64,000 bases of DNA from Effrenium voratum. Lineage: Eukaryota > Sar > Dinophyceae > Suessiales > Symbiodiniaceae. Each line of letters starts with the position of its first letter. Positions within the stretch are counted from its first letter, which is position 1. The notes below the pieces were generated by a model, which was not told where the DNA came from, did no database searches, and worked only from the letters and a program-made list of their open reading frames with translations. Shown piece after piece: positions 1 through 28,939 of the stretch. A program made the position numbers and the translations under genes. Where the stretch lies: assembly GCA_963377175.1 (NCBI GenBank), contig CAUJNA010003504.1, forward strand, positions 422,796-486,795. The letters run 5' to 3'.

Positions 1-27
1 GTCGCATATTCAGTGGCATCATATATA

Positions 28-940
<913 letters not shown>

Positions 941-959
941 ACATATCATCCCCGCATGC

Positions 960-1205
960 TGGCTGGCACGGAGAGTCTCGGATGCCGTTCGTGTCAAATG
1001 CCCGAGTCTCTCGTGTTTGCCATTTTCTGAGAACTGTATCAAAACAAGTCTGACCCCTTCTTTGGCTGAAATGAAAAACAACGTCAACCCATTGCCTGCA
1101 GAAAACGCCCCTCACAGTGTCCTCCTGGAGGTGTGCAGCCGCAGGCGCACCTGCCGCTGAGATGCGAACGATCTGAAGGCGTGACTTATCTCCAGGCACA
1201 GCTGC
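960..1205 (-). CDS. Probable exon, unrecognised protein
   Basis: An open stretch on the minus strand with protein-like composition (fragments LQEDTVRGVFCRQW and DTVLRKWQTRETRAF). I do not recognise the family. It is the most downstream of the left-hand exon series, so the protein may end here or beyond the window. Ends are approximate; another minus frame is also open at 1112-1330, so the frame is not certain. Confidence 0.4.
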
Positions 1206-1295
1206 CAGCACGCTCCACGCATGCCACTGATCCCCACGCAGTGCAGCTTACAAAGCACGACGGGCAAACAACTCCATCCCAAGAAAGAGCGGCAG

Positions 1296-1640
1296 CTACG
1301 CATTCTGGACCCCGCCCAAACGCTTGTCACTGTTTTGTTTGCTTCTTCTCATGTGACTTGCGTAATCCGCTCCTGCCAACTCGCCAAACGTACAGTTCCA
1401 CTGTGTATTATCTTTCATCATCTCTTTTTTCTTCGGCCACTCTGTCCTTTGACATTCCTGTACAATTTCCAAGGTGTCCTTTCGGTCCGAATCTTGGCAC
1501 CCGGCATCTGCTGGTGTGGCATCTGGCTGCCATTCTGCTGCAAACTCCTGCAGCAAACGTCGACGGCACCGCAGAAATTGAATCCTAAAGTTCGCAGCTT
1601 CTCGCCTGTGATATGTCTCATATGGACGGCAGCTGCTTGA
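1296..1640 (-). CDS. Probable exon, charged unrecognised protein
   Basis: About 115 codons open on the minus strand, rich in charged and aromatic residues (YETYHRREAANFRIQFL, EIVQECQRTEWPKKKEMM). Composition is strongly protein-like and contains no simple repeat. No family recognised. Ends are approximate. Confidence 0.5.
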   Translation of the reverse strand, partial: SSSCRPYETYHRREAANFRIQFLRCRRRLLQEFAAEWQPDATPADAGCQDSDRKDTLEIVQECQRTEWPKKKEMMKDNTQWNCTFGELAGADYASHMRRSKQNSDKRLGGVQNA

Positions 1641-1864
1641 CATCCTCCAGGGGGTTAATGACCATCCCTACAATGACCATGGCTCGCATTTCCGCAATCT
1701 TTGATTAAGGTCCCATGGATCGATCGCCCTTAAGCCTCACCTACCTCACATTTTCTCAAACTTGGGGACCTCACAACTGGTGATTCTGTTGGCTGCCGAA
1801 ATCAAAAGAACCTAGATGCGACCAATTTGAGACACATCCATCTCGCTGGAAAGTCTCTCAGTTC

Positions 1865-1930
1865 AAGACCGAGCGTCAATGAGAGCTTCCCTCAGCGCCA
1901 GCTCCAGGTCATCTAGGAGCTCGGGCTCGT
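1865..1930 (-). CDS. Probable short exon
   Basis: Minus-strand coding segment reading HEPELLDDLELALREALI, an acidic amphipathic helix. A GT donor follows GACGCTCG at its end. Too short to assign. Confidence 0.4.
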
Positions 1931-1982
1931 GGGGCAAGCCTATCAAAGGAAAACAAAAATCTGAGCTCTGAACAAACAAATG

Positions 1983-2052
1983 GACACACACACACACACA
2001 CACGCGAACACACACACACACACCGGTGAAACATACACATACACATACACGT
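1983..2052. repeat. CA dinucleotide repeat
   Basis: Imperfect (CA)n with ACACAT interruptions, between two probable exons, hence intronic. Confidence 0.85.
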
Positions 2053-2619
2053 AGACAATTGTACATGCTATGCACGTCTAGTAATCTCAGCTGGTTGAGC
2101 CCCGAAGCTCCAAATCTTCATTCTAGCCACGCAAGATCACCTGTCATGTCCCAGTGGGGCAACCTCAAACTACAAGATGGTTCTAAGAACATGGTGCCTG
2201 TGCCCAGCTCCGAAGCTCATCCTAAAACATGCCGGGGCCACACGTTCCAACACAAACCCGTTGATAATCGCGTGTTGGGAAGCTACGAAGAACCACCATG
2301 TCTAAGGCAGCAGATTCAATTGGGATAAACATGCGTTTGCCAAAGCCTCGGACTGCATCTGCAGATTAAGCCAACATCAAGCTGATTCTCGTTAGTCCCT
2401 TCCCTTCTCCAATGACGGCCTGGTTTTGTATGCCGTTGCACTGCCAATGCGCTCAGCGAATGTTCAACCATCAGTCCACGAGTTGCTTCTGCCAAATTCT
2501 TTGCTTGTAAGCCCGATCCCTGCTGATGGCATCAGGCAAAAAACGACATTCGTTTGGAGAGTCGGCCCTGTGTATGGTCCTCTTCCCCCTCCCGTGCCCG
2601 CGTTTCAGAACAAACTCAC

Positions 2620-2815
2620 TTGATCTGGTTGCTGGCGTTCTTCTGCAATGAGCACAGACATTCCCAAAGCAACGAAATTGTCCAGATCGGTTTGTCTCGA
2701 AATTGCTAAAACCCTTCTTTGAATGAACATTGAGAGCCACAGGAAACCTTTGCCACCTGCAGGAATTGGTCTCATGCTTGACAGCGCCAATTGTCTCAGC
2801 ACAACATCCGAGTGC
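2620..2815 (-). CDS. Exon of unrecognised protein, clean splice sites
   Basis: Minus-strand exon of 196 bp. The acceptor is AATGCAG before GCACTCGG and the donor is CAA followed by GTGAGT, the one textbook GTGAGT in the window. It reads LRQLALSSMRPIPAGGKG and DLDNFVALGMSVLIAEERQQ, a convincing soluble-protein segment. Family not recognised. It belongs with the exons at 3.1-9 kb by strand and spacing, but that they form one gene is inference. Confidence 0.6.
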
Positions 2816-3068
2816 CTGCATTGGTGTCAAAACCGGATAACTAAAACCCCAAACTGACAAGATGGTAACTCACAGCCTGAGGTTGGGCCTAAAGATCGAC
2901 TCAGCGCACCTCCAAGAAAGACCTCGCACTCACCCGCCATCCAGGCAGTGCTCTCCGCGCCATGCGGACAGACGCGGATTTCAACCTGTGACTCAACTTC
3001 AGGCAATCTGAAGCACGGAACCTGGGAAGTTCGAGGCCTTGTTGTTTTGCGTAGCAGCGTCTGGGGGT

Positions 3069-3275
3069 CTAGTGGTGTTTGGCCGACACATCTGCAATTG
3101 TCTGTTCAGCTCTTGTGACTCCTGTGCGCAGATAGCTGGGTGAAAGTTCGACAGAGAGCGAGTTTGCCAGGTGCAAAGCCGGGGCAACGCTCAGCCAGCT
3201 GTGCAAGCGGCGACGCCCTTCACACTCCATAGAGGCTGGTGCCCAGCGGTGAAGCCAACGGCAATGGGTGCCGAA
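3069..3275 (-). CDS. Probable exon, unrecognised protein
   Basis: Minus-strand segment with fragments FGTHCRWLHRWAPASMECEG and HLANSLSVELSPSYLRTGVT. Upstream (3.28-3.41 kb) lies intron-type sequence with a partial family I element. Ends approximate. Confidence 0.5.
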   Translation of the reverse strand, partial: FGTHCRWLHRWAPASMECEGRRRLHSWLSVAPALHLANSLSVELSPSYLRTGVTRAEQTIADVSAKHH

Positions 3276-3351
3276 TGATTCAACAGAAGGGTCCCTTTTT
3301 GGCTGCGTTTGTCCAAAAATCGGGAACCCCAAAATGGCTCGCCGATGATAA

Positions 3352-3409
3352 ATAGAACCAAGGACTAACTCGTGCGGTCCCCTGGTTTCATTTTGACCCA
3401 AACCCATTT
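3352..3409 (-). repeat. Family I inverted-repeat element, partial copy
   Basis: Matches one half of the family I element: ATAGAACCAAGGACTAA, then GCGGTCCCCTGGTTTCA, ending in TTTTGACCCAAACCCA. The opposite terminal repeat is not seen. It lies between two probable exons. Confidence 0.7.
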
Positions 3410-3557
3410 CGTGCCCTCTCGTTGTTTTTGTAAGGTGAGCCCTCTGGCGTAGTTGTTCCCCATCCCCGCAAAACAATAAAGGCGCCAGCGGATGGCTACC
3501 CTGCGCAGGCGTTTCTGGAAGGTCACGTGGCCAGGATACCCAAACCTCCGTGCGCCG

Positions 3558-3640
3558 GGGGGGGGGGGGGGAACATCAAACGTTTGGGGGGTGGGGTCGC
3601 ATGAAGGGGGGGGAGGGGGTGGGGGGGGGGTGGACGGGAA
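3558..3640. repeat. G-rich homopolymer tracts
   Basis: Runs of 8-13 G separated by short spacers. On the transcribed minus strand these are C runs between two probable exons. Quadruplex-forming potential on the plus strand follows from the composition. Confidence 0.9.
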
Positions 3641-3689
3641 ACGAGAAAAACCAAGAAAAAAAGACATACCCAAACGGTTGAGGGGTGGG

Positions 3690-3812
3690 GTCGCGGCCAC
3701 CTTTCCAAACCGACTCTGAGCCTTCCCGAAACAGAGAGCTTCCGGTTGGACAGCCGCCGTGCAACATGCACCGCAAGACCTTGAAGGTCCAAGCAAGTTG
3801 CCAAATCTTCCA
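3690..3812 (-). CDS. Probable exon, unrecognised protein
   Basis: Of the three open minus frames here, the most protein-like reads MEDLATCLDLQGLAVHVARR then LSVSGRLRVGLERW. Frame choice rests on composition only. Confidence 0.4.
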
Positions 3813-4061
3813 TGTTTGCGCATGCTCACACAGTCTCCCATGCATCCTGTCGGAACATCAAAACCATGTTCTTCGCGCGAAAAATCCTCGCCTCCCAAAC
3901 CTCCAGTGATCAAAGCCATGGCTCAGCGCGCGAGGCGTGGCAATCTCAGAACCTCGATGGACAATTGACTGAACACCTCAGCCGATCTGCCAAAGCCCTC
4001 TGACTCAGCTGGGCAGACCGCAATCGAGCCAATGCCAAGAGCGTGGGAGCAACAAAAACTC

Positions 4062-4235
4062 ACATTGGCCAAGGGAATAGTCTGCTCCAATAGCGAGCCA
4101 GCGCTGGATACGTCAGAAGCCTGCGCTTCCCCGACTCTGACTCGATGGAAGGGCCCTTAGAGGCACGCTCAAGATAAATTGTGTTTTCAGCGTCCAAATC
4201 GTCGACAGTTTGTACATCGTATTGTTCTTCTTGTT
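4062..4235 (-). CDS. Probable exon, unrecognised protein
   Basis: Minus-strand segment reading YDVQTVDDLDAENTIYLERA and LLTYPALARYWSRLFPW. Good coding composition; no family recognised. Confidence 0.5.
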
Positions 4236-4554
4236 GTTTGTGTATTTTCAGACACATATTCAATCGCAAATGGTTTCATATCAAAATGAATGCGTTGTTC
4301 TGTTAACAATTATTCACATGTTGGTCTTGGTTCTAATCCTACTTGAAACTATGCAAATCTGGAAGACCGAAAGGCCAGAAGGCCCGCTCGCGGTTCGAGG
4401 TGGCCAGGCTGACTACCCACAGGACATGCTCGACTCTGGAATGGTTGCAGACAATCAAAGTCCCTAGGTGCTTGACACGTTGAAAAGGCAATCGCCCAAA
4501 AGGCGTGCCTGGATTACCAAAGATCTCGAGTGAGTGTAGTTGACAGTTTACCAA

Positions 4555-4740
4555 ATTTCTGTGACCCGTAGATTTACCCTGGATCTGCCCAAGGGGCCAC
4601 GCCGGTGGTATCTGCGGCGGCAGAACAACTCGGAAAAGAAGTTGATATGCCATTTGTTTGAATGAATTTGTTCCCATCCGTCAATGGAGTCGTTCAACAA
4701 CTGGAGACCCCAATGTTTTTCTTCCAATGACGTGGACGAC
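4555..4740 (-). CDS. Possible exon, unrecognised protein
   Basis: The minus frame reads SLEEKHWGLQLLNDSIDGWE and NKWHINFFSELF. A second minus frame at 4741-4956 is also open and protein-like, so at least one exon is likely at 4.55-4.95 kb, but its frame is unsettled. Confidence 0.35.
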
Positions 4741-4972
4741 CTACTCATCGCATGTGGAAGCAAAATGTGTTGCATGTTCCCAGTTAGTGCAGTTGACGTA
4801 CTCGGAGAATTTTCCGCACGTCGCTTCTGAGCTGGCATGCTTGCATTGCCAGCCAACGGCGCCTCTCCGGCAGCTCTCAGTGACCCTGGCAATCGTCGCC
4901 TTGGCATCCGAGACGCCATTCCCAACATCGGCGTGACGCCAACGAGCTGAAGGCAATTAGAACGGTGGGTGT

Positions 4973-5083
4973 GTCTTTGTTTACTGGAGCCCCCAAAGTT
5001 TTGGCTTTCCTTTTGGTTTTCCTGAAAACCACCCTCGCCCCCAAAAGAAACAGAAAAAAAAAAAAAAAAAAAAAAAAAAAAAC
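4973..5083. repeat. Family IV intron element with poly(A) tract
   Basis: Starts GTGTCTTTGTTTACTGGAGC, continues CTTTCCTTTTGGTTTTCCTG, then ACCACCCTCGCCCCC and a run of more than 30 A (5048-5082). The same order of motifs recurs near 19.7, 26.8, 42.7 and 58.0 kb. Confidence 0.65.
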
Positions 5084-5149
5084 AGGCGGTATCCCAAACA
5101 GCCCCAAAACCACCCCTGAAACCGCCTGTGTTTTTGTTGAAAGCTGCCC

Positions 5150-5300
5150 CAAACCACCCCAGGGCCTGGGCAACGACCCCCAAAGCGCTTGCAGCTGGGG
5201 AAGAAGTGCCCTCAACACATGGCACGCCCTGGTGCACATCAGACTCCGCCATGGGGTTCCAGGCATTCGCAGCCGTCACCGCACTCGGCCTCGGCCTCAA
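5150..5300 (-). CDS. Probable exon, unrecognised protein
   Basis: Minus-strand segment with RPRPSAVTAANAWNPMAESD and TSSPAASALGVVAQALG. Composition is Ala/Ser/Pro-rich. The continuous open frame that runs through here also crosses poly(T) and intron elements, so only this block is taken as coding. Confidence 0.5.
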
Positions 5301-5428
5301 CAAAAAGAATGCAAAAACAAAAAAGAAAAAAGAAAAAAAACTTCGCATTTGATGCAGGTGCCCAATTTCATACAATAATGTTGACCCCGCATTTATCAAC
5401 CCCAGTTTATCAATACTTAATACTGGAC

Positions 5429-5606
5429 CAACAAGATCCTTCAGAACAGCCATGAAACTCCGAAATCTCACGGCCCTTTCAGTCCCTTCTGGCAATTCAA
5501 AGGGGTCAGCCACCAGACGCTCAGCTCCAGACGGCGGGCTCCCCATCTCGGCGTCCGGAGTCCGATCCAAGTTCAGGGAAACCCTACTGTCAGGAGTCCG
5601 AGCCAT
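5429..5606 (-). CDS. Exon of unrecognised protein
   Basis: Minus-strand exon of 178 bp with acceptor GCCGCAG before ATGGCTCGG and donor GTTG followed by GTCCAG. It reads MARTPDSRVSLNLDRTPDAE and ERLVADPFELPEGTERAV, ending FMAVLKDLVG. The ATG directly after the acceptor could be a start codon if this is a 5' exon. No family recognised. Confidence 0.55.
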
Positions 5607-5689
5607 CTGCGGCCGTCTCCTTTTTTGAGAGGTTCCTTTTTTTGCGGCTGCTTGAAAGGAAAACCAAAGATTGTTCTTGATAAGCTCAG

Positions 5690-5830
5690 GTGATATCCCC
5701 AACAGCTGTTGAGGGGAAAACCTTTGACCCCCGCGTTCCCATTTCCCGCGCCCGCCGGTTCTTCGACGAGATGGGACGCCCGGGCCTCTCCGCTGGAAGC
5801 TGCCCTCGGCCGCTTCGGACAAGGCCGCCT
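5690..5830 (-). CDS. Possible exon, low-complexity protein segment
   Basis: Minus-strand frame with GPGVPSRRRTGGRGKWERGG and FSPQQLLGISPELIKN. It is followed downstream by a short family IV-like stretch (TGGTTTTCCTTTCAAG) before the next acceptor at 5607. Confidence 0.35.
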
Positions 5831-6070
5831 GAACCGGGAGGTGATTTGGTCGCGCCAGGTGTCAAGCTGGGACCAAGTGGGTTGAAGATAAGAAGGGGCT
5901 TGGATGACAAGCAGAAAAAGAAAGGGGACCAAACACTAAAGTGGGACCAAACCTGCTGAACAAAAGTGTGGCTAAATGGAACCAAAGTCCAAAGTGGCAC
6001 CAAATGGTTGGCCAAACGGTACTGCGCTGCTGCCTCACTTCGTCTCGCTTCAATCAAGCGCTTGCAGACG

Positions 6071-6160
6071 TCATGTTGCCTCCACCTCTTGCTCAGTAAG
6101 GCGGTGCTTGGCCCAGAAGGCGCCGTTGATGTGGAAGACTGGGATGTCGCACCAGTACCT
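6071..6160 (-). CDS. Probable exon, unrecognised protein
   Basis: The minus strand reads YWCDIPVFHINGAFWAKHRL then TEQEVEAT. An alternative frame (KRLIEARRSEAAAQYRLANH) is open just downstream and could be a second exon. No family assigned. Confidence 0.4.
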   Translation of the reverse strand, partial: RYWCDIPVFHINGAFWAKHRLTEQEVEAT

Positions 6161-6346
6161 CCAGCCAGCCAGCCGGCCAGCCAGCCACCCAGAGCGCCAG
6201 CCAGCCAGCCAGCCAACCAGCCACCCAACCAGGCAGGCAGCCAACCCACCAACCCACCAACCCACCAACCCACCAACCCACCAACCGATCAACCAATCAA
6301 CCAACCAGCCGACCGACCAACCAGCCAGCCAACCAACCAAACAAAA
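6160..6346. repeat. CCAG/CCAAC tetra- and pentanucleotide array
   Basis: Imperfect (CCAG)n, then (CCAAC)n and CCGACCAA units. The long Trp/Gly-rich frames here are translated repeat, not protein. Confidence 0.9.
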
Positions 6347-6786
6347 GCTAATGAAAAGATTTGAGCGGTCGACGTGCCCCGGGTGTCACGATTTGGGAAT
6401 TGGCGAAAAAGATAGCGATTGCCATCGTATTTTCAGGCCAAGGGCAAGGGTCATCAAATGGCCTCAGATCAATTCGATCTCAGATCGTCGGAATAAGACC
6501 ACGAATCACCGTGTAGGTTGCCAACTCATGGCACCCTATGCAGAAGGGCCTGGGTGTTTGCCGAAAAAAAAACATCGGTCAGGCACCGATCTTTGGATCT
6601 CAAGTCACAATAGCACTGGAGCCATATGACGCAGACCAAGGATACTGCCCTCTGCCCAAAAAGTGAACTACGTGTGGCGGTTCAGGTTCACAACAAGCAG
6701 CGCTCATGTTCCGATGTTTACATTTAATTAGTCTACGAGTGGCCCAAGTAACTAGAATGGAGCTGGGCCGGGTCGTGTTAATTCAC

Positions 6787-6946
6787 CCTTTGTCTGCTAG
6801 ACCAGCGCCGAGCGCTGACTTCAAACATGTCAAGGGGTTGGCAACAAAATCATCAAAAGCCAGCGCGAGTTCGCCAACATCCTTTTGGAGGGCTCGAAAG
6901 CTCAAAACCAGGGCCTCCTTGAAATGGCGCGTTCCATGCTGGTTCT
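6787..6946 (-). CDS. Exon of unrecognised protein
   Basis: Minus-strand exon of about 160 bp. Acceptor TTTCATAG before AGAACCAGC; donor AAAGG followed by GTGAATT. It reads NQHGTRHFKEALVLSFRALQ, DVGELALAFDDFVANPLTC and ends LGAGLADKG. With a GC donor at 7016 the upstream exon joins in frame (CLQ-QNQHGTR). Confidence 0.6.
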
Positions 6947-7016
6947 CTATGAAACCAAGAAGGTTCAAGTCGCTTCAAGCGCGATGTAAAAAATAAAAAT
7001 AAATAAATCCGGACGC

Positions 7017-7112
7017 GCTGAAGGCACCTCGCGTTCCACTCCTCGTTGCCTGGGGCTTCGATGTTGATGGTGGAAAGCCTGGCCAGTGAGAATGCCACAA
7101 CCGTCAATGTCC
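7017..7112 (-). CDS. Exon of unrecognised protein
   Basis: The minus strand reads TVVAFSLARLSTINIEAPGN then EEWNARCLQ, ending at CAGC followed by GCGTCCGG, a GC donor that restores the frame with the exon at 6946. The 5' end is uncertain because the frame stays open to about 7173 through AT-rich, element-like sequence. Confidence 0.5.
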
Positions 7113-7239
7113 CATTGTACCACATGTAGTGCCAAAGTATATATGGTACCAAATTCCCCCCCAAATCTCCCATGTGGCTTAAATATCACAGCGCCTTTCT
7201 TTCCTTTTTTCGAACCTCCTCTCTCCCAAACCCGAAGTG

Positions 7240-7415
7240 CTTGACTTCGCCGCACCTCCGCTCCCACATTCCCCACATTCCCCACGCGCTCCCAGGGCTC
7301 GGGCTCAAAGGGCTGTGAGGACTGTTTCAGCTTCTCCATCGCCTCCGGCCGAACGCCGGCGGCTTGCGCGACGCTCGGCGTTTGATGCGAGTGGAGAGAA
7401 GTGGGCGAGTTGCTC
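7240..7415 (-). CDS. Probable exon, unrecognised protein
   Basis: The minus strand reads TPSVAQAAGVRPEAMEKLKQ and SSQPFEPEPWERVGNVGNVG. Pro/Glu-rich linker-like composition. Ends approximate. Confidence 0.45.
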
Positions 7416-7744
7416 ATATGCTACGCCGCCGAAAAAAATGTGTGGGAGTGTCTGGGAATTGTTTGAGCGCAAATCAGAACGCACACGTGTAAGGGATGTG
7501 CATCTTTGAGTGCGTGTTGGAAGCATCGCTGCGCAAGGGTGCTTGCACTCAGAAACGCAGGGTCGTGGGGTGTGGGCTCAACTCCACCCTGTACCAGTAT
7601 GAATATGAATTTGATTGCTGATTTGCTAGGGCAATCTCGATTGAATTGGTCTGCTGATAGTAATGTGGGTCTCGGGATTGTGCTGGGCGCTTGGTCTAAT
7701 TCGACAAGGCTGGTGTGAACTTGATTTGCTTGGGGCTGACGACG

Positions 7745-8075
7745 ATGTGTGTGTGTGTGTGCTTGGGAGTGGGCTGGTGCTTGATTTGAGGGCGAGCCTC
7801 TAGGCTTCATGACGAGTTCTAACTAACTGTGTGTCTGGGGATTGGCACTGGGTGTTCAGCCTGGGGGCATTGTCTGCAATAAAAAGCCTTTGCTTCTCAG
7901 CAGAAAGAAACGGGTTATTAAACAGCCCGAATGCAATTCAACTAGGCGTTCTTTGCTGGCCAGGTTGCTGCCATGCGCCTGCAGTCTGTGCTGCGCATGG
8001 TTTGGAAGGTGCTGTCTGCAGGCTCTTGTGAACTGTCTTCGTTTGGGGCTGATGGTGTGTGTGTGTGTGTTTGTG
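7745..8075. repeat. GT dinucleotide runs in GT-rich non-coding sequence
   Basis: Short (GT)n runs at 7748-7762 and 8055-8072 within GT-rich sequence. I see no convincing exon between 7.45 and 8.5 kb. Confidence 0.6.
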
Positions 8076-8539
8076 TCTGGGGGCTGCGCAAGCCAGCTTC
8101 TTTCTCAAAACAGCTGGGCAGTACTCAGTACTCGTTCCTCGGCCGCCGCGGAAAGCGGCGGTGGGTTAGATGAAGTGACCTCTTGAGGCGCCTTGTCGCA
8201 GAGGGTGCAGCCTGGTTTCGTGAAGAGCGTCACCTGGACGAGTTGAGCGCAAACGCGAGGCGCTGGTGAGACGACCTCTCAGTTGCAAACCGTCTCAACT
8301 TGGTCCACTCCAAAGATTCTCCGTCCATCATAATCTGACCTGACCTCGGCATAGTTTGAAACAAGAAACTTGGAAATCAGAACCCTCCGTGAAACCTCTT
8401 CGGCTTGCCACAAAAAAATGACACCTTCACCGGTCCCCCACAAAACAAATCAAAAAAGAAGGCGCCTGCGGCTTCGCGGCCGCGTAGCGCACGGTGCCGC
8501 GGGCGCCGCGGGCGCCGCGGGCGCCGCGAGCGCGGCCCG

Positions 8540-8628
8540 CGGCCCGGGGTAAAAACGCCTCGCATTTCAAGAGATACATCACGAGCATGGTCATAGTCTC
8601 CGTAGTCAACAAAAGCATCATATAACAC
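8540..8628 (-). CDS. Possible exon, unrecognised protein
   Basis: The minus strand reads MLYDAFVDYGDYDHARDVSL then EMRGVFTPG before entering a GCG-rich tract (about 8480-8545). Acidic/aromatic composition is protein-like; frame not confirmed by a neighbour. Confidence 0.4.
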
Positions 8629-8719
8629 TCACATTTTTTGTCTGGGACTAGGAATCAAAGCGTCATCTCGACCAAAGCAGGTCTAGTTGGCATCCCGACG
8701 CTTTTATAATATAAATGTT

Positions 8720-8890
8720 GTACCAAACAAAGCTTTCCACCATGTCTCTCCTCTCCTAAACAGTGATGGCCAAGAGTTCCCTCTGCTCGCTCCCAGCCTG
8801 CGCTGCGCCGCGAAATCCCAGGCACGCCTCGCAAAGTCCGATCCGAAGCTTCCCCAAACCTTTTGCGGCTTCGCGCCGGGTTCCTTGCCC
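8720..8890 (-). CDS. Possible exon, unrecognised protein
   Basis: The minus strand reads PQKVWGSFGSDFARRAWDFA then AQRRLGASRGNSWPSLF. Two minus frames are open; this one is the more protein-like. Confidence 0.35.
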
Positions 8891-9229
8891 AACCCAAAAC
8901 TAGGTCCTCCAGCAGAGAGGTTAGAATAAGGGTACCCTTTTTTTCTGTAGTCTATTTTAGTTGGGGAACCCTCCCCCCAAAAAGGGTAAAAGGGCACCAC
9001 TGGGGGACCTAGAAAAGGAACTCAAACGGACCTGGCCAGCACCAAGGCTCCAGACAGTAGCCATGTGTGCACTCCTGAACCCAAGGGGAAGCAAAGGAAA
9101 AGCTGGAGCAGCCCAAAAGCAGTTGTTGACCACCGGTTTTTGCAAGCCAGGTCCTTGCCAAGAAAACAATGCATCCTGCTTTGCACCAAGCCAACTTTAA
9201 AAAAGCCAACACGTTCGGGGATGGACCTT

Positions 9230-9375
9230 GCCCATTGTGCTCCTCCAGGGACTTCTCCAAGGATTCCTTCGTGGTGGCACCTCAGCTCGATGGTCCGACT
9301 GTAACTCTGACAGGGCGTCTTCTCTCAAAGTGAACTGGGCGCCGAGTTTTGCTTTCCGCGCAAGCTGGAGGCCGT
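9230..9375 (-). CDS. Possible exon, unrecognised protein
   Basis: The minus strand reads LQLARKAKLGAQFTLREDAL then SELQSDHRAEV. It lies about 0.4 kb downstream of the CoA-transferase stop codon, so it would be the first exon seen of the next gene on the same strand. Confidence 0.3.
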
Positions 9376-9732
9376 CCAATCATCTGCTGACATTAAAATG
9401 CTGAGAATCTGCTGGATGGCTCCTTGGTCTGCGCGCCCGCGTATGTGGATCTCGGCCTTCCGGACTCAGAACTCGCGGATTCCAGTTGGAGAGACCTGCA
9501 AGTTCACGTGGCAGGGGAGCGTTCGGGACGCCCCGGCCGGCGACGTCACCGGAAAGCTCGCCCAAAGCGGTGCTTGCATGCTCTCTCCAGTGCTTCCTCA
9601 GTGGGTATGCCAAAGCGACCTGTGGGCAAATCAATGCAGGGCCCATGGAATTTGTGACACTGGTCACACCACCTGCCTAAACGCGACACGCATGGCGACC
9701 AACAACCACAAACTGCCTATGGCTTTGCATTT

Positions 9733-27149
<17,417 letters not shown>

Positions 27150-27595
27150 CTCTGTTATCTGTTTCTTTTTTTACCAGAACCCGCTCGACGCTTGTCAAGG
27201 AACCATTGCCCTACGGCGGACATCGGCCATGGCGCAGATGTTTGCCCACATGGAGCAGGCACCGTGTGGTCCACACACTCTGTTCAAGATTACAACTGCT
27301 GTCGAGCAGCCCCCACGAGAAAAGCAAGAAAGGATTGCGCCCGTGCTGCAAGCGCAGAGAACTTCCAAGGCCGTTGCAATCAGCGAGGAGATGTTTGAGA
27401 GGCCCAACATGTGGACAAGCCAACGGACGGCTGGCAATCCGTCATAAAAGGGCGCTAACTGTCCAGCCCCACGTTGCTGCCAAGGGCTCGCCGCAAATGG
27501 ACCCCATCCAAATAAGTTGTCCATTTGTTTTCTTTTACAAGGCCGGACTCCGCAAAAGCCAGGCGCTCGGCGCGTCCTGACTTGCAGGGTGTCGC

Positions 27596-27719
27596 ACTTG
27601 GCCAAGCCCAGCGAAGTCGCCAGGATGCCCGAGCTCGAGGAGATGGCTGTGGCCATGCCCCGGCCAGCCGCAGCCGCATGGCGGGCACGGGCAAGGCATG
27701 GCAGGAAGGCCGGGCGCAT
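27596..27719 (-). CDS. Possible 5' exon with mitochondrial-type leader
   Basis: Arg/Ala-rich minus-strand segment starting MRPAFLPCLARARHAAAAGR, ending at CTGCAA followed by GTCAGG. It lies 450 bp upstream of CoA-transferase exon 1 on the same strand. Whether it belongs to that gene is inference. Confidence 0.35.
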
Positions 27720-27751
27720 GGTCGGCGTCGGCCGCGGCTTTGGGATGGTCC

Positions 27752-27815
27752 TTATACTATATTATATTATATTATATTATATTATATTATATTATATTAT
27801 ATATATATATATCTT
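27752..27815. repeat. TATAT/ATTATAT pentanucleotide run
   Basis: (ATATT)n about 50 bp ending in (AT)n, just upstream of the possible leader exon. Confidence 0.95.
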
Positions 27816-28047
27816 GTGCATATCAGGTCCAGGACCACAACCACAGCCACACATGAGACAAGAAGAGGAAACAGGCAATCAGGAGTAGCTGCTCCAGCCT
27901 GAGATGAATGTCCCAATCCTCACCAGGCGGCAGCGGCCAACCCTTCTGAACCGATACCCCGGTCAGAACCCATAGGACGAATATGACTGATTACTATTAA
28001 ACTGACAATGTGGTCATCACATTCATCCAGGCAATTCATACTAATCA

Positions 28048-28140
28048 GAGGAATCCCCCAACATGAGTAGCGTCTCCACCAAAGCGGGATGCCCCTTGAT
28101 TAGCACGCTCCTCCAGACCAATTCAAAGTTGACATTGCCC
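28048..28140 (-). CDS. Possible terminal exon of the 28-38 kb gene
   Basis: The minus strand reads NFELVWRSVLIKGHPALVET then LLMLGDSSD followed by TAG. A short helical block; a candidate C-terminus because the next recognisable gene starts at about 27.1 kb. Confidence 0.35.
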
Positions 28141-28479
28141 TGGACAGGTTGTCAATGGGACAAGTGCATATGTGACATCATGTCTTGAATAGGAATGTTT
28201 CGCGACCAGGGGCCCTCCCATGCAAATGGATGGTGGCACATGCTCTGCAAAACCATCCGAAAGGGCAAGCACATTCAGAAAGCAACTTGACATCAAATGG
28301 CAGCGGTGAAAAGCCAAGCCTCGAAGTTCCCCCTCCAACCGAGTGCCTTGAGTTTTGATGAACTACAGTAGCCAAGCATCGTTCAGTTCAGTCCACTGTG
28401 GATGGCCCTGCTGTCTGCCGGAACACCACCAGGGCCAGCTCTTCCGAGTCTTTCGCCTCGCCTCAAATGCCACTTCCTT

Positions 28480-28740
28480 CTAGGAGGCTCCAAACGATAT
28501 CTTGTCGCCTGGAGCCCCAAATGCCACGGTGAGACAGGGCGAAGTACTCCCGCCGCGTGGCGCCTGGCCGGATTTGAGGCCTTTGCCGAACCAAAATGGC
28601 CCTCAACGTGATTTGTTGGATTTCCCCTCCCTTCAAAGCCGTGGCTTCCTGTTCCCTGTTCCAGGTCAGGTCAATGTCAGATCCCCCTTTGATCCCTGAA
28701 GGGACATTGAGTTCGCTAGTGGAAACGGTGGAGCCAGCGT
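28480..28740 (-). CDS. Probable exon, unrecognised protein
   Basis: The minus strand reads STVSTSELNVPSGIKGGSDI, DLTWNREQEATALKGGEIQQ, ITLRAILVRQRPQIRPGATR, REYFALSHRGIWG. Long, repeat-free and well balanced; among the best coding blocks of the 28-38 kb series. No family recognised. Confidence 0.55.
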
Positions 28741-28939
28741 GATACGCAGCTGCACCACGACAACGGATGGACAACTCAGGCGCGCAGCTCAAGAGCCGAC
28801 TGCATATAGAATGTCTACCGCACCTACAACTTGAATCATTGAACCCAGCGAACCGCTTGACGCTCATGTCCCTCTTAGGGGATGACTTTCAAAAGGAAAC
28901 AAATCCGAGAGCCATCATTTCGAGTCCATTCCCGGATCC

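Noticed and set aside
27195..27450. Plus-strand frame near 27.2-27.45 kb (MAQMFAHMEQAPCGPHTLFK ...)
   Set aside because: It looks protein-like, but a minus-strand frame over the same bases does too, nothing recognisable is encoded, and no other plus-strand exon supports a gene. Left unassigned.
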